From Chlorokybus atmophyticus (Eukaryota > Streptophyta > Chlorokybophyceae > Chlorokybales > Chlorokybaceae), in assembly GCA_009103225.1 (NCBI GenBank), contig RHPI01002069.1, positions 698,063-762,062 of the forward strand: a DNA stretch of 64,000 bases, given 5' to 3'. The notes beneath the pieces were generated by a model. It saw nothing but the letters and a program-made list of their open reading frames with translations. It searched no databases and was not told the DNA's origin. Both the position numbers and the translations under genes were made by a program. Positions within the stretch are counted from its first letter, which is position 1, and each line of letters begins with the position of its first letter. Positions 34,259-48,342 of the stretch are shown one piece after another.

Positions 34259-37200
34259 TCATTTGCCTATGCAAAACTCGCTGAAAATCTGCCCCAGCAC
34301 TGATTCAATGTCTATCCTGCCCGTAACCTGACCCAGCGCATGTGCAGCGGACCTCAGCTCCTCTGCTGCCAGCTCTATGGGCTGATGAGGCCCATTCCGT
34401 AGGTAACTGCATCCCAACATGAGCTGTGATCTTGACATTGTATTGTGATCAACACTACACTACAGAACTGCGTAGGCATAACGCATAGAAGCCATACTTT
34501 ACTGGGCACGCAAGTTGAGCTCAAAGCCGTATTCACCTTTGTAAGCATCTTATGCACTCTTCAAGGTGCTTTTTGTGTCGCAACCTGGTCACCATTGGTT
34601 CGTGGCCTCCACCAATGTTACTCAACTCCTCCTGAAGTTAGTATAAAAGAACACAGTCATTAACCAAAAAGCTGTGCGTGTGGCAATCAGGCTTGCAGTG
34701 CCTCGGCGCACCTTCACTATAGCCCCTAGCCCCGCCGCCAACTCGTTCACACCCCTGCCTGTCACGCACGATACAGCAAAAGCCCTCCTTGGCGTTGACC
34801 CAAGCCAGCTCTCAAACCTATCAGCATTGGCTGCCTCCACGTTGGCAGCCGTCAGGTCACACTTGTTGAACACCGCGACCGTGCTGGGCCAGTGCAGGCC
34901 AAGAGAATCTGCAAGCAATTGCATCAATGAGCATGTTGTCTTTCAACACACGCCCACACATCACGGCTTGTACTTGCACCTTCCAGTTGGGTCAGCAGGG
35001 TTGGGTCTTGCATGAGCGCGTGGGCATCCAGAACGCACAACCGCACGTGAGCTGACTCCGCTGCAGCCAGCGCTCGCTTCATGCCCTGCATACGATTGTC
35101 ATGTAACCACAACACACATGCACGCACGAGCACAGGCGCATGTGCACGTGCGTACACACTCTGCTTTTCTCTCTTGACGCATACCTCGCGTTCAATGTCA
35201 TCAGCAGCATCACGTATCCCGGCAGTGTCAAGCAAGATTACTTTGTAACCGTTGAGGTCCAATGCAACCTGCACACGAAGAGCATCTACTTGCACGTTAT
35301 GCAAAGTGACATGGATAACAGAATTGCCGCTGCACAATGACACACTAACCTCAATGACGTCGCGTGTTGTTCCTGGCACAGCAGACACAATGGCTGCCTC
35401 CCTTCCAGCAAGGAAGTTCAGGAGGCTGCTCTTGCCTGCACGCATGCCATCATGCATCACAGTATGTAATCACACCACTGCAAGGAGGGACAATGCAAGA
35501 ACAGGATTGCGTGGGGTTGTCACTGCACAAGGTATGTGCACTCCACGCTGTTGCTATGATGACTGCCTGTGTGCGTGAGGGCGATACCTGCATTTGGCGG
35601 ACCAACGATTGCCACTCTAAAGCCAGATGATACAATCTCACCCGCAGGAGCACGCGCGAGGGCACATTCCAAAGATTGCAGCAGAGCACCAACACGCGGG
35701 AGCAATGTTGCTGCCAGCTGTACCAGAACAGGTGGTTGGCACAGACCAACACTTACGAAGCTGCGAATCAAACTTGCCTGTGTTGTGATGTTGGCATCGT
35801 CTTCAGGGAAGTCAATGAGGGCTTCAAGGTGTGCCAAGCAAGAGAGCAGCTGTGTCCGCCATGTGTCATACTGCCTGCACATGAGTTCGCATTGATCACG
35901 GCACACCAAGCAACCACACACAGCTTGTTCATGTCGCCCTTTCTGTCGCACGCACATACCCTCACATGACAGTAGCACTCACAAAACACTCATCATTATG
36001 AGTGTAATCACTCCGTCACACCTGCTCAAGGCACCCCCTTCCTGCCTGACAGCCACTTTCCGCTGCTCTTCCGTCTCGGCCGCCAGCAAATCCGCCAGCC
36101 CTTCCACCTACTATCATTTACCCCCTTTACTCTCCACTCCTCGCATCATACACCACCACCACCACAAACCAACAACAACTCTACTGTATAACCTACTTGC
36201 GCCAGGTCGAGCTTGCCGTTGTCGTACGCCCTGCGAGCGAACTCCCCCGGCGTCGCGACGCGGATGCGCGGCAAGGAAGTGAGGGACGCGAGCGTCGCGC
36301 GCAGCACGGCGGGGGAGGCGTGGACGTGGAGCTCGGCGACGTCCTCGCCGGTGAAGCTGCGTGTGCATGAGGTGTGTGGATGTGGGTGGGTGTGGGTATG
36401 TACATGTATGTACATGCGCAGTCGAGCACGTGATGTGCATGCGTGCTTGCGTGCTTGTGTGCATGTTAAGCACACAAGTGCGCAGGCAAGCCAACATGCG
36501 AGTGCACATGCGTATGCATTCGGGCGTGTAAAGCACGTGCATGCATACGTGTGTGCGCGCATGCGCACGCCTGCGTGTGTGTGCCTAACACATTGAAAAC
36601 ACTCGCACACAATGTCATGTCAATGTCATGTCACAAAAACCCTTCCCCCTCCCCTCCCCTCCCCTCTCTCACCTCTTCGGCCCCGGCATCCACAGCACCA
36701 TCCCCCTATCAATCACTTCCCCATCCTCCGGCCTTCTCAGTCTCGCGACCGTGGCCACTCGCGGGGTCGGGAGCGCCGCTTGGGTCGAAAGCGGCAGCAG
36801 GGCGCGCAGAGTGTTGGAGGCGAGGGGACCGGAAATGCGGATCACGGCGAGGCCTGCGGGTGGNNNNNNNNNNNNNNNNNNNNNNNNNNNNNNNNNNNNN
36901 NNNNNNNNNNNGGGGGGGCACAAGCAGCAGTGAAGTAACAATTTGCAAAGGAAATTGGAAACCGGAAGTGTTGGGTTTATGATGTACTTCTATACGTGTA
37001 AGCTTGCGCATGCATGGTGGTGCGCATGCATGGTGCTGTGCAATGGAACAACGTGGCTTGTGCTATGAATTGCAGCCATCACTGAACGTTGTCACTGAGC
37101 TGCTTGTCGTTTCACGACATTTGAGACACAGACAACCCCAGATCAACATGTGCAATGAAGGTGACACCCTTCAGCATTGGTCGCACCTGCTTTGCCAGAG

Positions 37201-37346
37201 CCGCTAGCCACGGCGCAGATGGTGTCCCGGACAGCAGTCCCTCCACCAAACTCAGACGCAGAACATGCAGCAGCAGCACACCACCTGCGCAGTCCGCTGC
37301 TGGCCCTGCCAACCAACCTCGCCGTCGCCGCCGCCGCCGCCTGCAT
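34259..37346 (-). CDS. MNME: MnmE (TrmE) tRNA-modification GTPase, organellar
   Basis: With MnmG it makes the 5-(aminomethyl) side chain of wobble uridine in certain tRNAs; here probably mitochondrial or plastid. Twelve exons in phase: 37187-37346, 36673-36853, 36197-36356, 36022-36107, 35778-35874, 35588-35717, 35350-35435, 35185-35268, 34980-35085, 34712-34908, 34537-34631, 34259-34406; 509 residues. Residues 1-38 are an Ala/Arg presequence. Then [22 protein letters not shown] (folate-binding N domain; last part), [11 protein letters not shown], the G domain with GPPNAGKSS (about 266), DTAG (about 314) and NKCD (378), and the diagnostic C terminus FCIGK with catalytic Cys. The 60-bp intron 35718-35777 is GC-AG, in frame and stop-free. 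The N gap lies in intron 1. It is head-to-head with PAF1. Confidence 0.95.
36864..36911. other. assembly gap (48 N) in MnmE intron 1
   Basis: A run of N followed by seven G. The flanking MnmE exons (36673-36853 and 37187-37346) join in phase, so no coding sequence need be missing. Confidence 0.95.
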
Positions 37347-37492
37347 GGTATGAGACACTCCTACAACATACACATGCACCATTTCCACCCCAATAATTTT
37401 GCAGCTTTTCACTTTGGCGAAGTCAACTAGCCAGATCGCCCAAACCTGTTCAATTTTGAACCGATCCCAAACTCGTCCAAACAGGTCCAGGA

Positions 37493-37508
37493 TTAGGGTT
37501 AGGGTTAA
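37493..37508. promoter_or_regulatory. double telo-box-like motif, MnmE/PAF1 divergent promoter
   Basis: Two overlapping TTAGGG units (TTAGGGTTAGGGTTAA), inside a short dyad AGGATTA...TTAATCCT. The motif is 147 bp upstream of MnmE and 159 bp upstream of PAF1. It could also be read as a tiny interstitial telomere-like repeat. Confidence 0.45.
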
Positions 37509-37666
37509 TCCTGGTCCCTAATCCACCCCTGCTGCTTGCTGTTGGCGTTGCCGCCATCGGCGGCGAGGTGGCTGCGGGGTGCTGGTTCACGGGCTGGCTT
37601 GAGTGCACGCGTTGAGGAACGGGGCAGCGAAGTCTTGTAGTTAGGTCTGGAGGAGTATACTGTGGC

Positions 37667-40600
37667 ATGGCGGATGCGACGGTTGCTGCTCCTGGTAGGC
37701 TGGATAGGTTGCACCAACCCTTTTTCTTCTCCCAAGCGTGCAGTCAGTCATGCTTGATGGACTTTTAGGCACATGTGAAATCATAGGTATCTGCCATGTG
37801 GAGCGGTTGCGTGGTTGAGCACGTTTTTAAGCAGTAGCTTGCACATGTGTGCATGTGTGTTCAGCCATGCTGCTTGCAATTAGCGGTTTTCTGCTCGCAA
37901 CAATGCGTGTGCATGATGGCGCATTGCTGCATGAACCGCTGTTGTCTTTGACGGAGACTGCTTTGCGTATGTACTCGTGCACATACCGCAGCAGTCACGT
38001 TTTCGCTCAGCCTCGTTTGAATTAAAGTTTCCATCCAAACCAGTAGTAGATTGGTCGTTGCTGCCAGGATGCTTGTGCTAGCTGCTGTTATACTCTTCCC
38101 AATTGCCTGAAATGCAGCGTATAATGGATGATAATTGGTGCAGTGCTGTTTGTGTACTTGAATGAGCATTCACGCAATATGTATATGACTGACTGCTGTT
38201 CAATTGCACTGATCTTGTTGCCTGAGTTGATGCGTCATGCGCTGTACAGAGCTATTGCGAGTTGGTAACTCTAGCAGGGTTTAACTTGCATGGTGCAGTG
38301 GGCGCAGTAGCAGACAGGCATTCGGCTCGGGTTGAGACCGAGGAGCAGCGGCAGGCACGCAAGCGGCGCGAGGCAGAAGACAGGAAGCGGAGGGAAGAAC
38401 AACAACACAGACAACAACAACAACGGGCTTCGGCTGCTTCGGAGGCTCAGCACCGCAGCAGTCAGGGCGGGCAAGCAGCTCAAGCACAATCACAGCGCCC
38501 GCAGCAGCAACCGGGACAGCCGCCAGGCGAACAGAAGCCAGCCAAGCCCCTTCCGCCAGAGGCCGATGGAAAAGAAACCAACCTTTTACGGAGACCAACG
38601 CGCTTCCAATGCCGCATTGGGTAAGGTGCTTGGGCTATGCGAGCCAGGACTTGAGTGCGGAGTGTGCCTCAGAGACGCGCCTGACATATGTTGATATGGA
38701 GTTGCATGAGGTGATGTGTGCAAAGGGGTTGTTGGTGCATGTTCATCAACACAATTTTGCACAAGCTTGTCATGTGTCCAGTTGTTGTGTTTCTGTCTTC
38801 TATGTTTGCGGGTGCGTGATGCATCATGCACTTTTGTTTGCACACGACATTTGTTGGTTATTTTCCTGCATTATCATGGCAGATTCCGCAATGATCTTCC
38901 GGATGTGCCTGCGGAGCCCAAGTTCTTGACGTACCAATTCAATAAAGACAGGTTGCCGTCAGTCCGCGTGTATTCTTGTTCATTTCGCTTGCAGCAAGCA
39001 TGCAGCAGAATACGTGATACAATGGATGGACGGCTTGCATGCAGGTATGTGCAATGGAGGCCAACCACCTTGGAAAAAGCGCACACGCATGACATTTTGT
39101 GCGAACCGGATCTTGGTATCCCCATCGACTTCATGTCGTACGATCCCCTTTGGTGAGTGTGCAACTGGCATCATTCACCAACGCAGAGACTGTGCTTTCA
39201 GCAGCCTCACCTGCATGCGTTCATCATCAGGGCTCCAAGGGATCCGAATGCAACGCTGGATCCGGAAGACATTGCGCTGATGGAGGGTTTGAATGCTGCT
39301 CCTGCGGCTGCAGCACCGAAGAAGCATCGCCCGGAACTGGCGTGGCTCATGCGCACAAAGTACATCTCCAACGACGAGACCGTGCGGCAGGTGCACAACA
39401 GCTTGGCCAATCCCTAATCCCAAGCATGTTTGTGTATCTGCTGTTCTGTTGGCGGCATTGCACAAGTTGTGAAAAAGACACCTCTTCACAGGCTGCTGGT
39501 GCAACAGAAAGGCGAGCACGCATGTTGCGCCAACAAGCTCTTGTCGCGGATGAAGAGTTGGAGGGTTTGGATGATAGGTTAGCATGCAATGCTGGTCGTG
39601 AGGTTTGTCGTTGACTTGTTCCTGGCTATCCTTAGCTTCGTTCGTTTATGCAGGCAAAAGCAGATCCACATCATCAACAAGACATTTGAGGCAGCAAAGG
39701 AGCCTCCTGTGCATGCTACCAACCCGTCATTGACAGCAGTATCTGTGCTGCCCATTCTGCCAGATACTGACAGGTGTGTTTTATATCTTTTCTTGTTTCG
39801 CGCAGCCATGCCGTACCGCTGCCGCCAGGTGATATGGACAAATGTTGACAACTACTGCATGTATGTGTGGCAGGTGGCGGCACCATTACGTTCATGCCAG
39901 CTTCGACACAGCACCTACGGAGGATGTTGAGGGGTACAAGCACCTCACTGCAGAGCAACGTTCACAGCTGGAGACAAAGGTGCTTGTCAAGACTTGGGTA
40001 GCATTTGCGAGTTGAATAGCAGTCTAACACTCAGCTCATCACAGGCAATCATTAAGAGCTACGCCATTCAGAGTGACAATCAAGTGGAGAAGTTTGTCGC
40101 CCTCCTCATGCCGCAGCTGGATGCGCAGGTAGAGTTGCATTGCATACATGAGTACTTGTTGAGTCAGTGCCATAGTGCCAAAGTGCATGTGGTGGAGTTC
40201 TCAGTGTTGGTGTGGCCACAGGATGAGCCTAGCAGCAGCGATAACGGAGATCATTACGTGTGGGTCAGGGAGTACAACTATATGGTGAGTGACTGTACAT
40301 GTGTTCCGCTTGTCAATGCAATTGGCTTTATTGCCTTGCAACAGGGTTCTCATTTTCATGTTCTCTCTCTTTTCCCTGACTCGTTGAGTGTATATGCAGG
40401 TGAAGCCTGAGAAGAGTGGTGAGCGCCAGACATATTGTCTGCGGTTTGATGATGATGCCGTGCGGTATCTGGTAAGCTCCCGACCAATGCCTGCTTTCTG
40501 CATACTACTGCAAGAGTATACCTCCAGATAGCAACTGAAACCTGTGTTCTTTGCGGCCAGGACCTGAACACAAAGCTGGTGTTAAACAAGAAAAAGGCCA

Positions 40601-41001
40601 AGGACGGAGGCTCCAAACTCACTGACTTGGGAGATTTCAAGCGCCCGCAGTTGGTAAGTTTAGCATGACAGTGCTGTACTAGAGGCCTTACACAGCTTGC
40701 CCCCTTGCTCTGTGCTCACTCGCTTCCTGCGCAAAACTAGATCACTTTGAAAAGAAGAGGAGAGTCTCAGCAAGAGCAGCAGATCACGCAGAAGAAGCTG
40801 CGCGCGCTCGAGCAAGTATGCAGTCAGCGAGCATGTCTGTTCATAGTTTCACATTGCCTGCGATGCAGCTCTGATCCACATTGTGTGCCTCATCAGGGAG
40901 CGACTGGGCAGTTGCAAGAGCAGATGGCGTTGTCCGTTGTACCTGCTGGCAACAGCGATGACGAGGATGTGGACATCAGTGGGAGTAGTGACTCAGAATA
41001 A
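37667..41001 (+). CDS. PAF1: RNA polymerase II-associated factor 1 (PAF1 complex subunit PAF1)
   Basis: A core subunit of the PAF1 complex that couples Pol II elongation to histone modification. Fourteen exons chain in phase, from 37667-37694 and 38299-38620 through 38883-38951, 39045-39152, 39231-39390, 39492-39577, 39654-39773, 39874-39979, 40045-40128, 40222-40284, 40400-40471, 40561-40653, 40741-40815 to 40897-41001; 496 residues. Residues 10-110 are Gln/Arg-rich and disordered. The PAF1 domain follows: FRNDLPDVPAEPKFLTY, TTLEKAHTHDILCEPDLG, WLMRTKYISNDETVR and EYNYM. The C terminus is acidic and Ser-rich (SDDEDVDISGSSDSE), as in other PAF1 proteins. Exon 1 encodes only nine codons (MADATVAAP) and is inferred from phase and donor site, so the start is the least certain part. 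Confidence 0.92.
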
Positions 41002-42053
41002 TGAGTTTGTGCAATGTAAGACAAGTTGTGATGCGGTAAATTGATGCAGTATTATACGAGGTGGATACATATGGCAATTGTTGCTGAATCGTTGCAAAAG
41101 TCATAAAACCAACACAGGTGGGTATGTTGTGGTGTGGAAACGTTTGCAACAGCTTTGTACAAACTTGCACGAATAATTTTTTTCGGTCACCACATGTGTT
41201 GTGGCGTTACATAGGCACATGATGAGCGCACAACGTAGGGAAAACACTCGTGCACTGAGCAGTGCAGCAGTACAGTGCATGGCGCGAATCGCGTTCAATG
41301 CTAGTTTCACTGATGCTTGCTTATGTAGATGAGTGGGACCACGTTATTGACAACTTCTCCCTGTTGAAGAGCTCAGCGAGATGCTCTCCCCGTTGAAGAG
41401 CACAGCGAGATGAAACTATCGCACAGAGTTTCCTCACTGTAACACCCAGCACATGAGCACGGCCAAGAAGCAATGATTCTTACAACGGGAGGCTCTGTCA
41501 CGGTGCCACCGTGGCAGGCGAGAGTTCAACAGGCAAGTTCCGCGCAGGACACGTGCTGCCGCCGTGAGCCAGCCTCGCACTTGTTGAGCCGCGGCCCAAG
41601 CCGCGTCATCTCCATTACTCAAGGACCATGCATGAGGAAAATATCGATCACAACATCTCATTACGATTTTGCATGATGGGCCATCAACATTCTGTCCCTC
41701 CTGCCCGTAAAAGCTTGCGGCGAAATGATGCGTAGTAGTGAGAGTCAGATTTAGGGTTGCAATAGGACCAGTATACGCCTACCTGGTACCTGAGGCCCTC
41801 AGGCTGAGGGGCCGTTCATGTCCGCTGCTGAATGGTGGTTGAGACCTGTTTGGTCTGTTGCTGGCCGCGGGAAGTGATATGAAAAATCTGGAGTGCGGAA
41901 GATCCAGGTGGCAGACCGATCCGGCCGGCGGGGCGTCCAACTGAACCGGCGGCGGTACACGAGCAATGCAGCACTGTCAAGGCCAACAGGTTCAAAACCG
42001 ACCGGTGAATGCGGGTCATTGCCGCCTGTGCACAGCTGTTTTCGGTCTGGAAG
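41002..42053. other. intergenic region
   Basis: No gene recognised. A long minus frame (41799-42347) lacks any motif I know. A second TAGGGTT motif is at 41752-41758. Confidence 0.45.
41363..41421. repeat. two-copy 29-30 bp tandem repeat
   Basis: Two adjacent units share GTTGAAGAGC-CAGCGAGATG with two or three differences. Confidence 0.75.
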
Positions 42054-42061
42054 AAACCCTA
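42054..42061. promoter_or_regulatory. telo-box-like motif
   Basis: AAACCCTA, 720 bp upstream of the starch synthase start codon and 176 bp upstream of the possible small gene at 42237-42563. Confidence 0.35.
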
Positions 42062-42132
42062 AGCTCCGATTAATCAATGCTTTCAGCACAGGCAAAGGCT
42101 CGCAGCTGAACGAGTGACAGTGTTGGGAGGCG

Positions 42133-42184
42133 ACGTGGCGGCAAGGGCGGGAGGGCATAGGGGCGGAGGCGGGGGCGGCGGCGG
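42133..42184. other. G-rich tract with quadruplex potential
   Basis: The plus strand carries GGGCGGGAGGG...GGGG...GGCGGGGGCGGCGGCGG, enough G runs for a quadruplex. Its role is unknown. Confidence 0.5.
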
Positions 42185-42236
42185 TGCTGGCTACAACCTT
42201 TGTGCGCTTGCATGCGGTAGTGATTGACAGGTTTGG

Positions 42237-42563
42237 TTGCAATTCAACGTGGGTGGGCTGGCCCAGGGAGGGCTGCTTTGTGGCGGCATTGAAGTGAAGC
42301 GCGAGGAGCAGCAGCAAGGTGCGTATGCTGGAAGGCGTCCTGAGCATTGCTTGATGCTGACTTGTGAGACGGTTTGTGTGCGATCGCTCTGCCGGACTAC
42401 TCGTAACAAACTGCCAACGTCCTTTCAGCAGCAGCGCATTGCAGTCTGCAACACGTCTGTTAGCCTAGCAGTTCGTGGCTGTTGCCTCAGCGCAAGTGCA
42501 CTTGGCATGGCATGCCTAGTAGCTGCGTACACCGTTCGGGGCCGGGTCTTGCGAGCAATGTGA
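42237..42563 (+). CDS. possible small gene with C-terminal hydrophobic segment
   Basis: An open stretch reads FNVGGLAQGGLLCGGIEVKR near its start and ends with a hydrophobic segment (ALGMACLVAAYTV) and a basic tail GRVLRAM before TGA. It follows an acceptor-like TTGACAG and a telo-box-like motif at 42054. No ATG begins the frame, so an upstream exon would be needed, and part of the open stretch may be an intron. I do not recognise the protein. It may be chance open sequence upstream of starch synthase. Confidence 0.25.
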   Translation: MQFNVGGLAQGGLLCGGIEVKREEQQQGAYAGRRPEHCLMLTCETVCVRSLCRTTRNKLPTSFQQQRIAVCNTSVSLAVRGCCLSASALGMACLVAAYTVRGRVLRAM

Positions 42564-42773
42564 ACTGCTGGCAAGTCGCTGACTCTGGGCGTCATCGGTT
42601 AATGCTGGGCTCGGTGACGCCCAGGATCTACAACTCGCTCCATTTGGGGTTGTAGCGATCAACTGTACCAACGTAAAGCGGCGTCGTCATCTTGTGCTAG
42701 AGTCGTCGTTAGTGTCATCAGTGGTTCGAGGTAAAGCTTGAGTGTTGTTGCGGCTTACAGCGTCTGCGCACAG

Positions 42774-45700
42774 ATGGCTACCGCCGCGCCTGCGGCATTG
42801 TTGGTGAGCGTTCCATGCGCAGACGCCGGGGCGCTCACATCCCGGAAGACGTTAGTTAGCCAGCAAACTATCGTCAAGTCATCTCTGCGCAGTGCATTCC
42901 TGGGCACGACGCCTGCTGGCGGCTGCCTGCGGTTCGCGCGACCTTCACGCCGCACGCATGGGATCTACGTTTGCGCAGAAGCAAGCAGTGCACAAGCCGC
43001 CATTGATGCTGCCCACCTCGAGAAGTCGCTTCAGGTCAGCTGCCAGCCGTTGATAGTGCTTGCTAAGGCCAAGTGTATGTGTTGATTACGACTAGTGATG
43101 GTCGTCATGCATGTCTCTCGGTTGATTGCGTGTGCTAAGCACAGTCAAGTTGGTTGAGTTGTCACTTGGTTTGACGGCGGAGCTGCCGTTCTACGTTAAG
43201 GCGGCCTGATAGCGCATGCCCAGCAATGAGGTTTGCTTGTGAGATAGGTGGCTAGCAGCAACTGCTGTTGTCTCAACAGCAGCAACCTTGCCGTGCTTTG
43301 CTGACGAGGCGCATATGCACTATTATCTACCCCTACAGTGGGTCTGCTCGTATCTAGGCAGCAGGCCTGCTATCTAGATAGGAAAAAGTCCACTGTAAAC
43401 ACATGCAGCACGTTTTCACAATGTCAAGATTGTCAATCCACAGCAGCAACGCTTGGGTCCCATGCTGAATGTGACAAATTTGTGCGCTCTCGCCAAATGC
43501 CTCACAAGTTCTGCTTGATACTGCAGGCTGAAAGCGTGCCAGGCGCTGAGGACAGCCTCAATGGAGCGTCCACATCAGAGCGCGCGACGAAAGCACCTCC
43601 CATGTCTCTTGTGTTTGTTACGTCCGAAGTGGCACCGTGGTCTAAGACTGGAGGTCTGGGCGATGTCTGTGGCGCACTTCCTGCAGCGCTAGCATCTCGT
43701 GGTCACCGCGTCATGGTGGTGGCACCAAGGTAGTGCTTCTTCGCATGCAGTGCCGACCCAATTGTTGGCTGCAATGTCATTGTGTAGGACTTGCATGCAT
43801 GCAGGCCTAGAACTTTTCTCAAGCGATGTTGCCATCGTGCCCGTGTAATCTTGATGAAGCAGGCATTTGTCATGCAGGCATGCATTGACCATGATATCTG
43901 TTGCAACATTGTTAGTGTACGCATTCAGATTATGAACAGCTCAATCAGTGTAGCCATGGGCTGGTGGTGTCATTGTCACACGAGCATACTAAAGTGCTGC
44001 ACTCACTCGATGTTTTGTAATATGGGTGACTGCAGCAATGGCACTGCGCATCATGTGCAACCTGCGGCTGTAGACCTCTTGTTGTTGGAGTTGGCTGCGC
44101 GCATGCTCGAAGATTGTGTCATGGTGCATGTCAGCATTGAGTGTCCGATTGGTGTCCTGCGTATGCTGTACACTTGAGCTCGGAAACCTGCCAACTCAAC
44201 AAAACGTGGTTCAGTCTGCTTTGATGCTTTGGTCATGACAACGACATTGTGGCAGGTATGGCTTGTATCCAGACGCAGTTGACACGGGGGCGCGCGCGTC
44301 GGTGTGGTGTTTTGGGCAACATCATGAGGTGGGGTTCTTCCACTGCTATAAAGACAATGTGGACTACGTTTTTGTTGACAATCCAGGCGCCTACTTGCGA
44401 GCAGGTGGGTTGTATTCGATTGGTTGATCTGCTGTGCTTCAACAGTTGAGGCGCTGTGGGTGTTTGCTTATCCCTTGTTTTGTCAGGTACGCCATATGGC
44501 GATGCCAATGGCACCTTTGGAGATAACCACTACAGATTCACACTTCTCTGTCTCGCGGCTTTGGAGGCCCCACTCCAGGTACCTGGCCGATTCCATGCAG
44601 GATGTGTGGCGTTGATGTTGGAAGCGACTGCAGCGTTGCTTGTCTAGTGCAAATTAGGACCTCTTCTATTCATCTGAATTGAGTGTGGCGTTACTGTTAT
44701 TGGGTTGTGCTTACAATCACACATGGCCATAGTCTACAAGCTGAGGTCAGATATCTTGTGACTCAGTCGTTGCTGACTAGTGGTTGTCCGTAGGTTCCTG
44801 TTGGGGGCGTTATCTATGGACAAGACTGCGTCTTTCTTTGCAACGACTGGCACGCAGGCTTGGTGCCTGTCTACCTGGTACGCCCGTGTGTCTGTTGATA
44901 TGTGCTGTCTATGCGTGACTGTCATTAACAGCCGGCTCCCAACAGGCTGCAAAGTACAGGCCATCTGGTGTTTACCTAGGAGCGCGCTCTATCTTCTGCA
45001 TCCACAACCTGTTCCATCAGGTTTGCATCATTTGCGTTGTCTGGTGTTTGTCATGTTGTGCAGCATTGGGCAGTCAAGCTGATGTCTTTTGGTTTCATTG
45101 GCGCTGCAGGGTGTGTTCCCTCCGAGCAAGTTTACAAGCCTTGGCCTGCCTTCAGAGTGGTACCATTGTCTCGAGTACCAGTATCCAGCCTGGGCTAGGA
45201 AAGGCAGTTACGAAGAGGAGGGCCGCTCCCTTAACCACTTGAAGGCTGGTGCGTCCACTGCCGACCGCATCTTGACGGTCAGCCCAGGGTACAGCTGGGA
45301 GATGCGCACCCCTGAAGGCGGATGGGGTCTTGATGGGCTGCTGCAGGTACGACATTCACTCGCAATCGCGAATTTGCACTTGAAGTTAATCAGCTATTCT
45401 GGAAAAGTCTGAGGCTTGGTATGCTGTGGGTATCAGTTCAGCGTAGGCACTCCCTGGCTCAAGCTTTGCTGGTTTGCACGTGCGGGAGTGCTCTACATTA
45501 ATTTCAGAGTACGCCTTGTGTTGTGGCGGACACGTTGACTGAACTACGTTTGGTGCAGGGTCGATCTTACCACATCAATGGCATCCTCAATGGCATCAAC
45601 ATGACTGAGTGGAATCCTTCCTCTGACTCTTTGATTGCGGCGCCTTACTGTGCTGAGGATCTCAGTGGGAAAGCAGAATGCAAGGCTGCTCTGCAGCGCG

Positions 45701-46519
45701 AGCTTGGCCTCCCAGTCCGACCTGAAGTGCCTATGGTAAGTATTGAATCAACCACTCTTAAGAGGTGTTTCTGCCACAGTGCATGATGTGCTTGCTGATA
45801 TTCGCTCGCAGATTGGGTTTATCGGGAGGTTGGACTACCAGAAGGGTGCCGACTTGATTGCTGGTGCGCTGCCGTGGCTGATGTCAATGGACGTCCAATT
45901 GGTGATGTTGGGGTCGGGCGACCCCGGTCTGGAGGATCTGCTGCGATCTACCGAAGCACACAACCGAGACAAGGCGCGCGGGTGGGTCGGGTTCAATGTG
46001 GACATGGCGCACAGGATCACAGCTGGCGCAGACATTCTGCTCATGCCGTCACGATTTGAACCATGCGGACTCAATCAGGTCAGTGCAGCTGGGTTCGTTG
46101 GCATGAAGGCTTGTTGCGGCGATTGGCAAGCTGGTTGATACTGGTGCAGGAGACATTGTTGGCATTAACAAACATGAATTTAGCAACATGGCTAACGTCC
46201 GTGATGTGTGCAGCTATACGCCATGCGGTATGGAACAGTGCCCGTAGCGCATGCCACGGGCGGTCTCCGGGACACGGTGGTGGACTGGAACCCGGAGGAA
46301 GAGACCGGCACAGGGTGGACCTTCAGTCCTGCCACAGTGGAGGGGCTGATGCATGCTCTGGGCCTGGCACTGCACACATACTGGCATTTCCCAGAAGCGT
46401 TCAGGAAGCTGCAGCTCAATGGCATGGCGCAAGACTACAGCTGGGACCGCGCTGCAGAGGCTTATGAGGAGGTGTGCGGGTGGTCCAAGCTGGATTTACC
46501 CTTTGTTGACCAACGGTAG
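42774..46519 (+). CDS. SS1: starch synthase I, chloroplast
   Basis: A GT5 glycosyltransferase that adds glucose from ADP-glucose to short chains of amylopectin in the plastid. Ten exons in phase: 42774-43034, 43527-43729, 44256-44404, 44487-44578, 44794-44877, 44946-45020, 45110-45346, 45559-45735, 45812-46078, 46214-46519; 616 residues. Residues 1-75 form a Ser/Thr/Arg-rich transit peptide. ADP-glucose-binding KTGGL is at 127-131, [10 protein letters not shown] in the middle, and the C domain shows [51 protein letters not shown] and TGGLRDTV. The insertion [14 protein letters not shown] and the GWVGFNV motif favour the SSI class over SSII-IV. No catalytic residue is missing. Confidence 0.96.

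Positions 46520-48342
<1,823 letters not shown>

Noticed and set aside
41799-42347. 182-codon minus-strand frame
   Set aside because: Composition reflects overlapping GC-rich DNA; it begins with no conserved domain and crosses the G-rich tract.
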